From contig JAFUWZ010000018.1 in NCBI GenBank assembly GCA_017471045.1, forward strand, positions 22,046 through 86,045: DNA of 64,000 nucleotides, read 5' to 3'. The stretch's first letter is position 1, and each line of letters starts with the position of its first letter. Under the pieces are notes generated by a model, which saw only the letters and a program-made list of their open reading frames with translations, did not search any database and was not told the origin of the DNA. The position numbers were made by a program, and so were the translations under genes. The stretch is from Bacteroidales bacterium (lineage in GTDB: Bacteria; Bacteroidota; Bacteroidia; Bacteroidales; UBA932). Shown piece by piece: positions 17,810 to 24,904 of the stretch.

Positions 17810-18968
17810 CCGTCATCCCATAATTGGCGTTGGGAATGGTGGTGTAGAAGAATTCACGGCTGGATTCGAAGACCGGCCTGCGCTCCGGCTTGTAGGTAGG
17901 AAGAAGGGCCGTGGCATCCAGAATCTTACGCAGTCCGCTGCCGCGCTTTTCCATGTAGCGCCGCTGGGAGAATACTTCAGCGATGATGGGGTTGCGACGC
18001 TTGGAGGTAATTTTTTCCGGTTCCAGACGAATGGGGTCAAAGCCGTCCGTTATGCCGCCGGGAGAGGTGGTTTCTATGCGGTCATCATAAATATTGATGG
18101 CAACTTCAGAACCAAGTTCGCTGTAGTCACGGTGGATGAGGTGGTTCACGCACATCTCTTCTATGGCTCTCTTGGCGTATTCCGGAAGGTTGAGCCGATA
18201 GTCCAGGAGTTTGTACCAGCGCACCGCCGTGTTGGCCTTGATGAAGTTTTTTGCCATGTCCAGCAACAGGAGCAGGTTGCCCTGATACTCGGAGTCGTTG
18301 ACAGCATCGGTTTTGATGGTTCCGTTCCACTTGGTGCAGAATACACGGGACTGGGCGATGGGACAGCGGTCTGCAAACAAGAGGCCTGCGTGCGTGAGGT
18401 GCCCGTCGTCGGTGACAAGGCCGAAGGAGTTCAGTAGACCTTCTTCCCATACGGAGCCGGAACGCTGGTTGTATTCGCGCTCAAGGGTGCTGAAAGTGTG
18501 TTTCTCCCGAAGTTCATTGGAGACCAAAGAGTCCCAGCTGCGATTGCTGCCCCGAAGGACAAGTTCGAACAACTCGTGGGGCGTTGCCGGAATGCTTTCA
18601 TTTCCGCGTCGCACATTGGCGATGCGCTTGCCATCCAAATTCAGATAGTAGGGCGTCTGCATCCCGGCAGGAACCTGGAGAACGATGATAATCAGTCCTT
18701 CCGGGGTTGTTATGGGATTCAAAGAATAGACAGGCACCGGGTCAAGATGCGCATTAATCTTCTCACTGATGAATTCAAGGTCCTTCTGGGGATTGGTTAC
18801 GCCGATGACTTTTGCATCATCGTCAACGCCGAAGAAAAGCGTGCCGCCTGCCGTATCGGCAAAAGCGCTCACACTCTTGAGCCAACTGCGAATCTTCCTC
18901 CGCTCAAGTACCCCCTTGAAATCATAGGCCGTACATTCGGCAATGAGTATGTTGTTTTCTATTCTCAT
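17613..18968 (-). CDS. AlbA_2/ATP-binding transcriptional regulator, frame-broken before wHTH
   Basis: The N-terminal AlbA_2 (Schlafen-like) domain (about residues 5-125) has SVSAFADTAGGTLFFGV. It is followed by a GHKL-type HATPase_c_4 region with NHLIHRDYSELGSEVAINIYDDRIE and EKRGSGLRKI. The frame then enters a repetitive linker (TQKIHPE repeated) and runs out in a nonsense tail rich in Cys/His, stopping at 17613. In homologues a winged-helix domain follows the linker; here it continues in the +1 frame (17501-17809). It is the first gene of an operon with the helicase-nuclease at 14812-17499. Confidence 0.85.
   Translation of the reverse strand: MRIENNILIAECTAYDFKGVLERRKIRSWLKSVSAFADTAGGTLFFGVDDDAKVIGVTNPQKDLEFISEKINAHLDPVPVYSLNPITTPEGLIIIVLQVPAGMQTPYYLNLDGKRIANVRRGNESIPATPHELFELVLRGSNRSWDSLVSNELREKHTFSTLEREYNQRSGSVWEEGLLNSFGLVTDDGHLTHAGLLFADRCPIAQSRVFCTKWNGTIKTDAVNDSEYQGNLLLLLDMAKNFIKANTAVRWYKLLDYRLNLPEYAKRAIEEMCVNHLIHRDYSELGSEVAINIYDDRIETTSPGGITDGFDPIRLEPEKITSKRRNPIIAEVFSQRRYMEKRGSGLRKILDATALLPTYKPERRPVFESSREFFYTTIPNANYGMTDADFAKLTQKIHPENGEFTQKIHPEKSPGERCENKPEEDWQNGSGHHRCHCCRPKNHPQGPGRIN
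17721..17792 (-). repeat. 13-bp tandem repeat at the frame break (putative slippage switch)
   Basis: Units on the plus strand end in GGGTGA: 17721-17733, 17734-17746, 17747-17759, a 20-base unit 17760-17779 and 17780-17792. Two units are identical (ATTTTCTGGGTGA); the others differ at a few bases. Because 13 is not a multiple of three, gain or loss of a unit moves the reading frame. Deleting one unit, or adding two, restores a continuous AlbA_2-to-wHTH frame. Confidence 0.85.
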
Positions 18969-19298
18969 AAGTCTTTTGTATCAATTGTGAACGCGCTGCA
19001 TTCACTATCTGTGGGGTTGCTTTGCAAATGTCGCAAATAATTGTGATGCGGACAAGTATGTAAATGCGTATTTTTGTTGGTAGAGGAAGTACCTTGGCGC
19101 ATGAGCGCAGGAACGGACTTAAAAGCACGTCTTACTTCCGGATAAGTTCTTTGAGGTCATTTAAGGAAACATTGTTTTGATTGTCGCATTTTATCGCATT
19201 ATATCACACGATAAACAGACACATATCCGTACACATAAACGTACACAGAATCCAAAAAGAGACAGTAATGGTAGACTCCGCGAAAAACAATCTAACGC
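18969..19298. other. 330-bp intergenic stretch with the central boundary-like site
   Basis: It separates the regulator start from the stop of the TOTE helicase. No gene is seen. The stretch 19184-19252 resembles the island boundary repeats; the remainder should contain the regulator promoter, but no convincing TAnnTTTG element could be assigned. Confidence 0.5.
19184..19252 (+). repeat. Degenerate central copy of the boundary repeat (site M)
   Basis: TCGCATTTTATCGCATT (19184-19200) matches 13258-13274 at 15 of 17 bases, and ATAAACGTACACAGAATC (19235-19252) matches 23905-23922 at 17 of 18. Between them are GATAAACAGACAC and CCGTACACA, scrambled pieces of the same motif. Confidence 0.65.
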
Positions 19299-20723
19299 TC
19301 ATCTTCCCGTCATATACCCCAGCATATCAGATGCAATCACTGGGGCCAGTACGCGCATGACATTATCCTCCTCTTTGTGGTGGCTCCCTGCAAGGTCAAT
19401 GCTGCCAAACCAGAACAAGGAACGGTCTATAATAGCCGCGCGGATAGGTTGCCGCTCAGTTTTAACAAGTTTAATCCCAACTTTGATGAAATCTTCATCT
19501 CGAGAAGATGGCTTCCGGATAGTAATACAGCATTCGACACCACGTATGCCCAAAGCCTGCAGAGCCTTGGCTAAAGTACCTCTCATATACTGAACCGACT
19601 CGCAAGAAAGGACAACCGAGGACTGCGCCGCCTCAATGTCGCCTACTAGAACCGGAAGGAAGGTATCCGGGCCAAGAACGATATCCTGTGGATTCTGTTC
19701 CAAAGCGTCCGTCATCTGCCGGGCATAGCCAATAGGCGCGTAGCATTTCAGTCGCTTGCCGTACATATTGGCAATAACAGGGACGTGGATATCGATATAA
19801 TCGTAAACACGCACCTCGGTTTTGCCTTCATAATCCCGATGGAGACGCCCCGTATATTGCTGGACAATATTCGGATAGGCAACCGGTAGGGCTATGAAGA
19901 GCGTATCCAGCCTGGGATAAGTGAAACCTTCGCCCACATACTTCTCGGTTGCAATGATTATAAGTGGCTCCGTCTCCGGGATACTTTTGAGCCGATCCAT
20001 CGCCTTCCGCTTCTCCTTAGCCGATGCAGTACCAATCAACTGAACCACATTCCGGCAATAGGGAGCCAGCATATCGGCAAGTAGGGAGATGTGGTCTTTC
20101 CGCTTTGTCAGGATAATTGGTGACCGGCCCTCGTTCAATTCAGCCACAACATCTTGCACAATCAAGTCATTCCTGGCACGGTCGTTGGCTAAATCGCCAA
20201 GGTATTGCAAGGAGTTCCCGTTCTCCTCTATCGCCCGAAAAGGAGTAAAACGCGGAATCAAAACTCGGCTAAAAGACTGTCGGGACATCTGCGCCTTCGC
20301 ATCCGACTTATATCGAATCGGACCGCACTGCATGAACACAATGGGTGTCATCCCGTCTTGACGGGTGGGAGTTGCCGAAAGTCCATACACATATCGGGCA
20401 TTAACATACTTCAGCACACGCTCATAGCCAATGGCCCCGGAATGATGGCATTCATCGGCTATCACCATCCCGTAGTTTCGGACAAATGGCTTGACGCCTT
20501 CCTCCGACAACGCGGAATTGAACACGGCAATATCTATGATGTCGTGCAGCGTATTCCGGCTCCCGTCCAGTAGGCCGACAGGAGAGAACGCCCTTTTTCT
20601 TCCCCGTCCTTTCTTCTTTTCTGATTCGGGTTTTGATTCATTGATAATCAAGAACTTTTCAATCTCTTCCTTCCATTGTTCCAGCAGGGCCTTGGAATGA
20701 ACCAATAGTCTTTCGTCTTGCAA
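19299..20723 (-). CDS. TOTE system helicase and PLD-like C-terminal half (frameshifted from 5' half)
   Basis: Continues the primase-helicase gene in a different frame. It begins within SF2 motif Ia (LLVHSKALLEQW), then Walker B VIADECHHSG, motif III SATPTRQ, motif V YVGEGFTYPRLD and motif VI QYTGRLHRDYEG. The last about 150 residues resemble a phospholipase D-fold domain (AAIIDRSLFWFGSIDL), but the HKD catalytic residues are not evident. The nominal start is a TTG and there is no independent initiation signal, so this is best read as the 3' part of one broken gene of about 940 codons. Confidence 0.8.
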   Translation of the reverse strand: MQDERLLVHSKALLEQWKEEIEKFLIINESKPESEKKKGRGRKRAFSPVGLLDGSRNTLHDIIDIAVFNSALSEEGVKPFVRNYGMVIADECHHSGAIGYERVLKYVNARYVYGLSATPTRQDGMTPIVFMQCGPIRYKSDAKAQMSRQSFSRVLIPRFTPFRAIEENGNSLQYLGDLANDRARNDLIVQDVVAELNEGRSPIILTKRKDHISLLADMLAPYCRNVVQLIGTASAKEKRKAMDRLKSIPETEPLIIIATEKYVGEGFTYPRLDTLFIALPVAYPNIVQQYTGRLHRDYEGKTEVRVYDYIDIHVPVIANMYGKRLKCYAPIGYARQMTDALEQNPQDIVLGPDTFLPVLVGDIEAAQSSVVLSCESVQYMRGTLAKALQALGIRGVECCITIRKPSSRDEDFIKVGIKLVKTERQPIRAAIIDRSLFWFGSIDLAGSHHKEEDNVMRVLAPVIASDMLGYMTGR

Positions 20724-22128
20724 TCATTCCAATTACAGCAACCGTTTTTCCGAAAGCGGTGGTCGCTGCGAGCACTCCGTTATTGTATGAGAGCAGTCTT
20801 TGGACGGCCTCCTCCTGCTCCGGGCGAAGTTCTCCGGAAAAAGAAACATCTATTGGCCTTCCCGCGTTGGTCTGGTCATCCTCTTCCCACGCCGAGAAAT
20901 TGCTTTGAAGCAGTTCTATCACGGCGTCCTCGCATCCTCTTGGCAGTTTAAGGTAATCTTCCGTCATCTCATAACAGGTCACGAGGGATGGCGTGTGATA
21001 TAGCGGCTTCCTGGCGTTAAGTAGCTCATAGTATTTGGGATTCTGGAAAGAGGCCAGCCCTTTAAGATGCCTGAGAACCTTTCCAGAAACGCTCTTTATC
21101 AGCACATAAACCCCATTCGCCCGAACAAGTTTGACGGGGCCGAAGAAATCTTCAAATGAAATGCGGTCCGGCTTCGGCGTATCCCATGGTTTGGTCTCCG
21201 ATGACGAGGACAACTCTATCTGATACGCGTGATTTGCCAGAATGGCTTTAAACTCCGCAACAGTGAGTTTCCTTGCCGATGATAAAAGAGACCATTGGTC
21301 CTGATAAGCCTCAAAGTCCTCGTCCACAAAAACACTGTTGCCACTTTTTCGGGCCAAGCCCTGCAATGGGAGCGCAATCAGGTTTCCGAAGCCGCCTTTC
21401 GGCAAGAAATCCTGATTCGGCAGGAATCGGTCGTAGGATTTCATATCCAGACGGACATTGCGTTCCATGGCGGCACCGATGATAGCGAAGCCTAATCTTC
21501 GGGCGTCCGCAGCTAATACCGGATCATCAAAGAAGATCCATACATGTGCCCCTTTTCCAGAACGCGAACGCTCGATGTATGCAGGAACATCCCATTCCTT
21601 GCAGACACGAACATACGAAAGGACATCGTCCTGGTAGCCATACTCGCAGTTCTTGTCATCGAAATCGGCGCAGAGGAAGTAAACCATGTTGTCCTCAAGG
21701 ATAGGATAAATGCCGATGACATCTGTCTCCTTTGCCTCTTTATCCAGATGTCTGCGAATAATCACCTCGTCGAGCGGGATAAACTCCCTGAAAGGGCAAC
21801 CCTCACACTTTCGCTTGTGCTCTACACACCCGTCCGACCACCTGTTCTTGCATACCGGTTGATAACCAGCCTTACCCACTTTGGAAACGAAACGCTGCGC
21901 AAACACATCTTCCCGACCTCGGAACAAACCACGGAAGATGTCTAAACGGCGTTGGATTTCCGCTTCTCTGTTCCGTTCTGCCTGTATTAGTCTGCTGTTA
22001 TATTGGGGCGGCTCCGGCTCATACAACAACGAAGAACCATAACCTTTCAAGCGGGCATTCTCCTGCTCCAACTCGTGGATTCGCGCTCGCAATCGAAGGT
22101 TTTCAGCCAGAAGCTCTTCGTAAGTCAT
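20659..22128 (-). CDS. TOTE conflict-system archaeo-eukaryotic primase with helicase start (5' half)
   Basis: 489 residues. An N-terminal coiled coil (1-28) is followed by a Cys cluster (C93, C101, C108, C111) likely to bind zinc. The archaeo-eukaryotic primase domain has catalytic CADFDDK (D155, D157), SGKGAHVWIFF (His 195) and the family-typical GGFGNLIALPLQG. The SF2 helicase Walker A TTAFGKT follows near residue 468. This matches the AEP-helicase component of TOTE conflict systems. The frame breaks just after the P-loop helix (near 20700), and the last about 13 residues are out of register. The N-terminus is intact; start 22128 is followed by a typical MTYEELLAEN. Confidence 0.85.
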   Translation of the reverse strand: MTYEELLAENLRLRARIHELEQENARLKGYGSSLLYEPEPPQYNSRLIQAERNREAEIQRRLDIFRGLFRGREDVFAQRFVSKVGKAGYQPVCKNRWSDGCVEHKRKCEGCPFREFIPLDEVIIRRHLDKEAKETDVIGIYPILEDNMVYFLCADFDDKNCEYGYQDDVLSYVRVCKEWDVPAYIERSRSGKGAHVWIFFDDPVLAADARRLGFAIIGAAMERNVRLDMKSYDRFLPNQDFLPKGGFGNLIALPLQGLARKSGNSVFVDEDFEAYQDQWSLLSSARKLTVAEFKAILANHAYQIELSSSSETKPWDTPKPDRISFEDFFGPVKLVRANGVYVLIKSVSGKVLRHLKGLASFQNPKYYELLNARKPLYHTPSLVTCYEMTEDYLKLPRGCEDAVIELLQSNFSAWEEDDQTNAGRPIDVSFSGELRPEQEEAVQRLLSYNNGVLAATTAFGKTVAVIGMIARRKTIGSFQGPAGTMEGRD

Positions 22129-22173
22129 GGGGTCATTAACTTGTCTTACATCCTGTTAAACCATTGACACATT

Positions 22174-22220
22174 TCAATTGGGCTAAACCAATGCAAAAAT
22201 CATCGTTTTAGCCCAATTGA
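22174..22220. repeat. 47-bp inverted repeat at the 3' end of the ATPase gene
   Basis: TCAATTGGGCTAAA (22174-22187) and TTTAGCCCAATTGA (22207-22220), perfect 14-bp arms with a 19-base spacer starting CCAA. The right arm touches the stop codon of the ATPase gene (22221-22223). Same arm and spacer lengths as the copy at 23695-23741. Confidence 0.9.
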
Positions 22221-23654
22221 CTATTTGAATAAGTCAAACATTGTGATGGTACGCTTGACCGCTCCGCTATTGATTCCAGACTTTAGTCCATACGTAGTCA
22301 GAAGAGTTGGTACAATTCCATACTTGGTGCCAGTCTCCTTCCTGAACTTGGAAACTCTATTTTGGATTTTGCCTTTATCCTCTGCGGTCAATTCATATTC
22401 ATCTTCAGATGTATATTTTACTTCGCAAAGATTAATGATTCGATCGGCTCGTTCAATGATAATATCCACCTGCACATTCCGCTCTTTTGAATCCGGATCT
22501 TTTTTCCCGCGCCAGGAATAATACTCTGTCCTGACAGAAGGCACACCAAGTGCTGACAAAATCTGCGGCATGTGAGCCTGACACACCCTCTCATAAGCAA
22601 GCCCCCACCATGTGCTTTGCACCTGAGATTCCAGTGTTTTAGTCCAGTATTGCGTGTCGGTCGTTCTGGCTTTTCCAAACTCATGGTAGAAAATAGAATA
22701 AAAGTCCGTCAGGCAATAAATCCCTCCGGTCGCGCTTATTTTTTTGACCTTGATATTATAGAGACGAATAAAATCACAATTCACCAAGTCTTCCAGCATA
22801 TCTGACAAATGGCCATTGTTCTCTATTTTCAGTTTCTCAGCTATCTCAGACCTTGTAAGTCCCTTTCGTGTATCAGCCAGGGCCTTGATTATATCCATAT
22901 ATCTTTCCGGATTGGTAAATAGAGACTTGTACAAGCGATTATATTCTTTCTTCAACTCGGCTTTCCGAGAGAAGAACAGAGCGTCGATATTCTGGGCAAG
23001 GCTAAGCTCCGGATTTAGCAAACTCAGATAATATGGTATTCCGCCAAGAATCATATATGCCTGAACTACGGTAAGAGTATCCCATTCAGCACCCACTGAC
23101 TTGAGGTACACCTCTGTATCGGCAAGAGTAAATGGATAAAGGTGCATTTCGTGCGTTATCCTGTCATGCAGACCTCCTTTGTTGTCAATCAGGTTTCTGA
23201 CTATCCATGATGTGGCACTGCCGCAAACAATGAGGAAAATCTCAGGATGTTTGGAAGCCCAATCATTCCAAAAATGGTCCAACTGCTTAACAAAACCCGA
23301 ATTACGCGTTGCGAAACATGGCAGTTCATCAAGAAAGATTACGCAGCGTGTCCCCTCCGACAATTTACTCAACAATAGAGATTTCAGGGCGCGAAATGCT
23401 TCTCTCCAATTTTTGGGGGCATCTCCCATAAAGCCATAATCAACCAACGCATCTCCAAAAGCCTCTATCTCGTCCTTGAACTTTCCGCCGAGGATACCTG
23501 TTGCCGAGAATGCGAACGAATCATTGAAGTATGTGCTGACGAGAAAGGTCTTTCCAACTCTACGACGACCATATACTGCGATGAATTCGGCTTTATCTGA
23601 TTCCATATACCGCTTTAATTCGGCAACTTCTTCTTTTCTACCTATGATATGCAT
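22221..23654 (-). CDS. AAA ATPase with C-terminal PD-(D/E)XK-like domain
   Basis: 477 residues. Walker A VYGRRRVGKT (about 28-36), Walker B VIFLDELPCF, and sensor-type VCGSATSWI define the archaeal-type ATPase/STAND-like family common in Bacteroidota. A winged-helix segment follows (LTRSEIAEKL...LEDLVNCDFI). The C-terminus has VDIIIERADRIINLCEVKY, the D...ExK pattern of a restriction-like fold (DUF234-type). Start 23654 (MHIIGRKEE) is preferred over an in-frame ATG seven codons upstream. The gene is flanked by two 47-bp inverted repeats. Function unknown; such ATPases are numerous, lineage-expanded and often near mobile DNA. Confidence 0.85.
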   Translation of the reverse strand: MHIIGRKEEVAELKRYMESDKAEFIAVYGRRRVGKTFLVSTYFNDSFAFSATGILGGKFKDEIEAFGDALVDYGFMGDAPKNWREAFRALKSLLLSKLSEGTRCVIFLDELPCFATRNSGFVKQLDHFWNDWASKHPEIFLIVCGSATSWIVRNLIDNKGGLHDRITHEMHLYPFTLADTEVYLKSVGAEWDTLTVVQAYMILGGIPYYLSLLNPELSLAQNIDALFFSRKAELKKEYNRLYKSLFTNPERYMDIIKALADTRKGLTRSEIAEKLKIENNGHLSDMLEDLVNCDFIRLYNIKVKKISATGGIYCLTDFYSIFYHEFGKARTTDTQYWTKTLESQVQSTWWGLAYERVCQAHMPQILSALGVPSVRTEYYSWRGKKDPDSKERNVQVDIIIERADRIINLCEVKYTSEDEYELTAEDKGKIQNRVSKFRKETGTKYGIVPTLLTTYGLKSGINSGAVKRTITMFDLFK

Positions 23655-23694
23655 AACTAATTTAGCTTTTCTCAAAGATAACGATTTTTATGAT

Positions 23695-23741
23695 TCATTT
23701 GGGCTAAACCAAGAAATAATTTATCAATTTAGCCCAAATGA
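23695..23741. repeat. 47-bp inverted repeat upstream of the ATPase gene
   Basis: TCATTTGGGCTAAA (23695-23708) and TTTAGCCCAAATGA (23728-23741) with a 19-base spacer starting CCAA. It differs from the downstream copy by one compensated base pair (A-T swapped to T-A), so both copies keep perfect symmetry. It lies 40 bases ahead of the start codon, where it could serve as an operator. Confidence 0.9.
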
Positions 23742-23804
23742 GTATTCCCGTATTCCTATGAAAGGGGGCGGTATGAACTGCTCCTGCTTCTCACCTTTAG
23801 GTAG

Positions 23805-23835
23805 TTGGAAAACTCGCGCAAAAAGTGTATATTTG
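23805..23835 (+). promoter_or_regulatory. Orphan promoter facing the right boundary repeat
   Basis: -33 TTG at 23805-23807 and -7 TATATTTG at 23828-23835, separated by exactly 20 bases. No gene starts downstream; transcription would run through the boundary repeat. Confidence 0.55.
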
Positions 23836-23904
23836 TAGAAGATCCTCTGTCTTTTGAGGCCTTAGTTCTTTGTCATCGTTTTTTATAGGCCCGCGATGTG
23901 TTGG

Positions 23905-23942
23905 ATAAACGTACACAAAATCAGACACAACTTTGTAACGGT
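23905..23942 (+). repeat. Right boundary repeat of the island (site R)
   Basis: ATAAACGTACACAAAATC followed by AGACACAACTTTGTAACGGT; 34 of 35 bases (23908-23942) identical to 13288-13322, same orientation. Confidence 0.85.
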
Positions 23943-24078
23943 AATAGTTTGTTTTTATACGTTTTTGATTACGACTAAAGTCAAACCAAGAATACCAGTT
24001 TTGTGGAACATTGCAAAAAAGTTAATGACCTCAGATATGGGAATTCTTTCAGGATCGGCAGGAAAGCATCAATGACCT

Positions 24079-24432
24079 GTGGACATAGGTGTCGTTGAGC
24101 GCCGTAAAATGGTCTATGGGAAGTCTGAATACAGGCAGTATGAGGTTGATTTCATTGCTACTGACGGGAACGAGAAATACTATATTCAGTCGGCATACGA
24201 GATCGAAACCGAAGAAAAGCGTGAGCAGGAACTGAATTCGTTCAAACGCATTGATGACTCCTTCCAGAAGATTGTCATTGTCAAGGATGACATTATGCCC
24301 TATAGGGACAATAACGGGGTCCTTTTCGTCGGCCTGTTCGAATTCCGCTCCAGCGACAAACCCGCAGAAGTCCCATCGAATTTTATTGTAAAAGCACAGT
24401 GTTTTTCGACCGCCCCCCGATCCTTGGATTGA
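24079..24432 (+). pseudogene. C-terminal remnant of a DUF4143-type AAA ATPase
   Basis: 117 codons from a GTG. The sequence VGVVERRKMVYGK, YEVDFIAT, KYYIQSAYEI and IVIVKDDIMPY matches the C-terminal DUF4143/PD-(D/E)XK-like part of AAA_14 ATPases, which normally exceed 380 residues. There is no ATPase domain upstream; the frame is closed a few codons before. It is probably a leftover of an earlier insertion at the same spot, just outside the right boundary repeat. Confidence 0.7.
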
Positions 24433-24459
24433 GTATATCACGAAAAATGAGTACTTTTG
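24429..24459 (+). promoter_or_regulatory. Promoter of the ElaA-like gene, nearly leaderless
   Basis: -33 TTG at 24429-24431 and -7 TACTTTTG at 24452-24459 with 20 bases between. The ATG at 24464 is only four bases after the -7 box, so the transcript would start at or within a base or two of the start codon. Confidence 0.6.
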
Positions 24460-24463
24460 TGCG

Positions 24464-24904
24464 ATGGCACTAATCCTTCATAAGAAATGGTTCTCGGAAT
24501 TAACCACACAGGAGCTGTATGAGTTCCTGCGGATTCGCAATGACGTTTTCGTCGTGGAGCAGGACTGTGTGTATCAGGACCTGGATTACGATGACCAGCC
24601 TGCCATCCATCTCTGGCTCACGGAAGATGACAGAATCGTCGCACTATGCCGGGTTTGCCCGGCGGGTACGCACCTGGAGGAAGTTTCCATCGGCCGGGTC
24701 ATCACAACCGTGCGGGGCAAGGGCTATGGCAAGCAAATCATGCTTGCCGGGATTGATGCCGCAAAGGAGCACTTTGGAGCCAAGAGAATCGACCTTGAAG
24801 CGCAGGAGTATGCACGAGGTTTCTACCAGCAGGTGGGATTCCGGCAATCATCCGAGCCGTTTATGCTGGACGGAATCCCCCATATTAAGATGAGCCTAGT
24901 CTAA
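24464..24904 (+). CDS. GNAT family N-acetyltransferase, ElaA-like
   Basis: 146 residues with the ElaA signature near the N-terminus (RNDVFVVEQDCVYQDLD) and the acetyl-CoA-binding loop VRGKGYGKQIM. A small cytosolic acetyltransferase whose physiological substrate is not established. Converges with the ferritin-like gene, overlapping it by nine bases at the 3' ends. Own promoter immediately upstream. Confidence 0.88.
   Translation: MALILHKKWFSELTTQELYEFLRIRNDVFVVEQDCVYQDLDYDDQPAIHLWLTEDDRIVALCRVCPAGTHLEEVSIGRVITTVRGKGYGKQIMLAGIDAAKEHFGAKRIDLEAQEYARGFYQQVGFRQSSEPFMLDGIPHIKMSLV

Larger units (their letters stand above)
13288..23942. mobile_element. Acquired conflict/defence island bounded by 35-bp direct repeats
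   Basis: The segment is more AT-rich than its flanks and enclosed by a 35-bp direct repeat with one mismatch. It carries a truncated surface-protein gene, a toxin-antitoxin locus, a regulator/helicase-nuclease pair, a TOTE primase-helicase and an AAA ATPase. No integrase or transposase gene is present inside, so it would be a non-autonomous or decayed element, or two cassettes (split near 19.2 kb by a partial third copy of the repeat). Confidence 0.55.
23742..24078. other. Gene-free stretch containing the right boundary repeat
   Basis: About 340 bases with no credible gene. It holds a good promoter (23805-23835), a GGCCT/AGGCC dyad around 23860-23893, the right boundary repeat (23905-23942) and AT-rich sequence leading into the ATPase fragment at 24079. 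Confidence 0.6.

Noticed and set aside
23742-24078. Integrase or transposase gene at the right island edge
   Set aside because: No frame longer than a few dozen codons with recombinase motifs is present on either strand.
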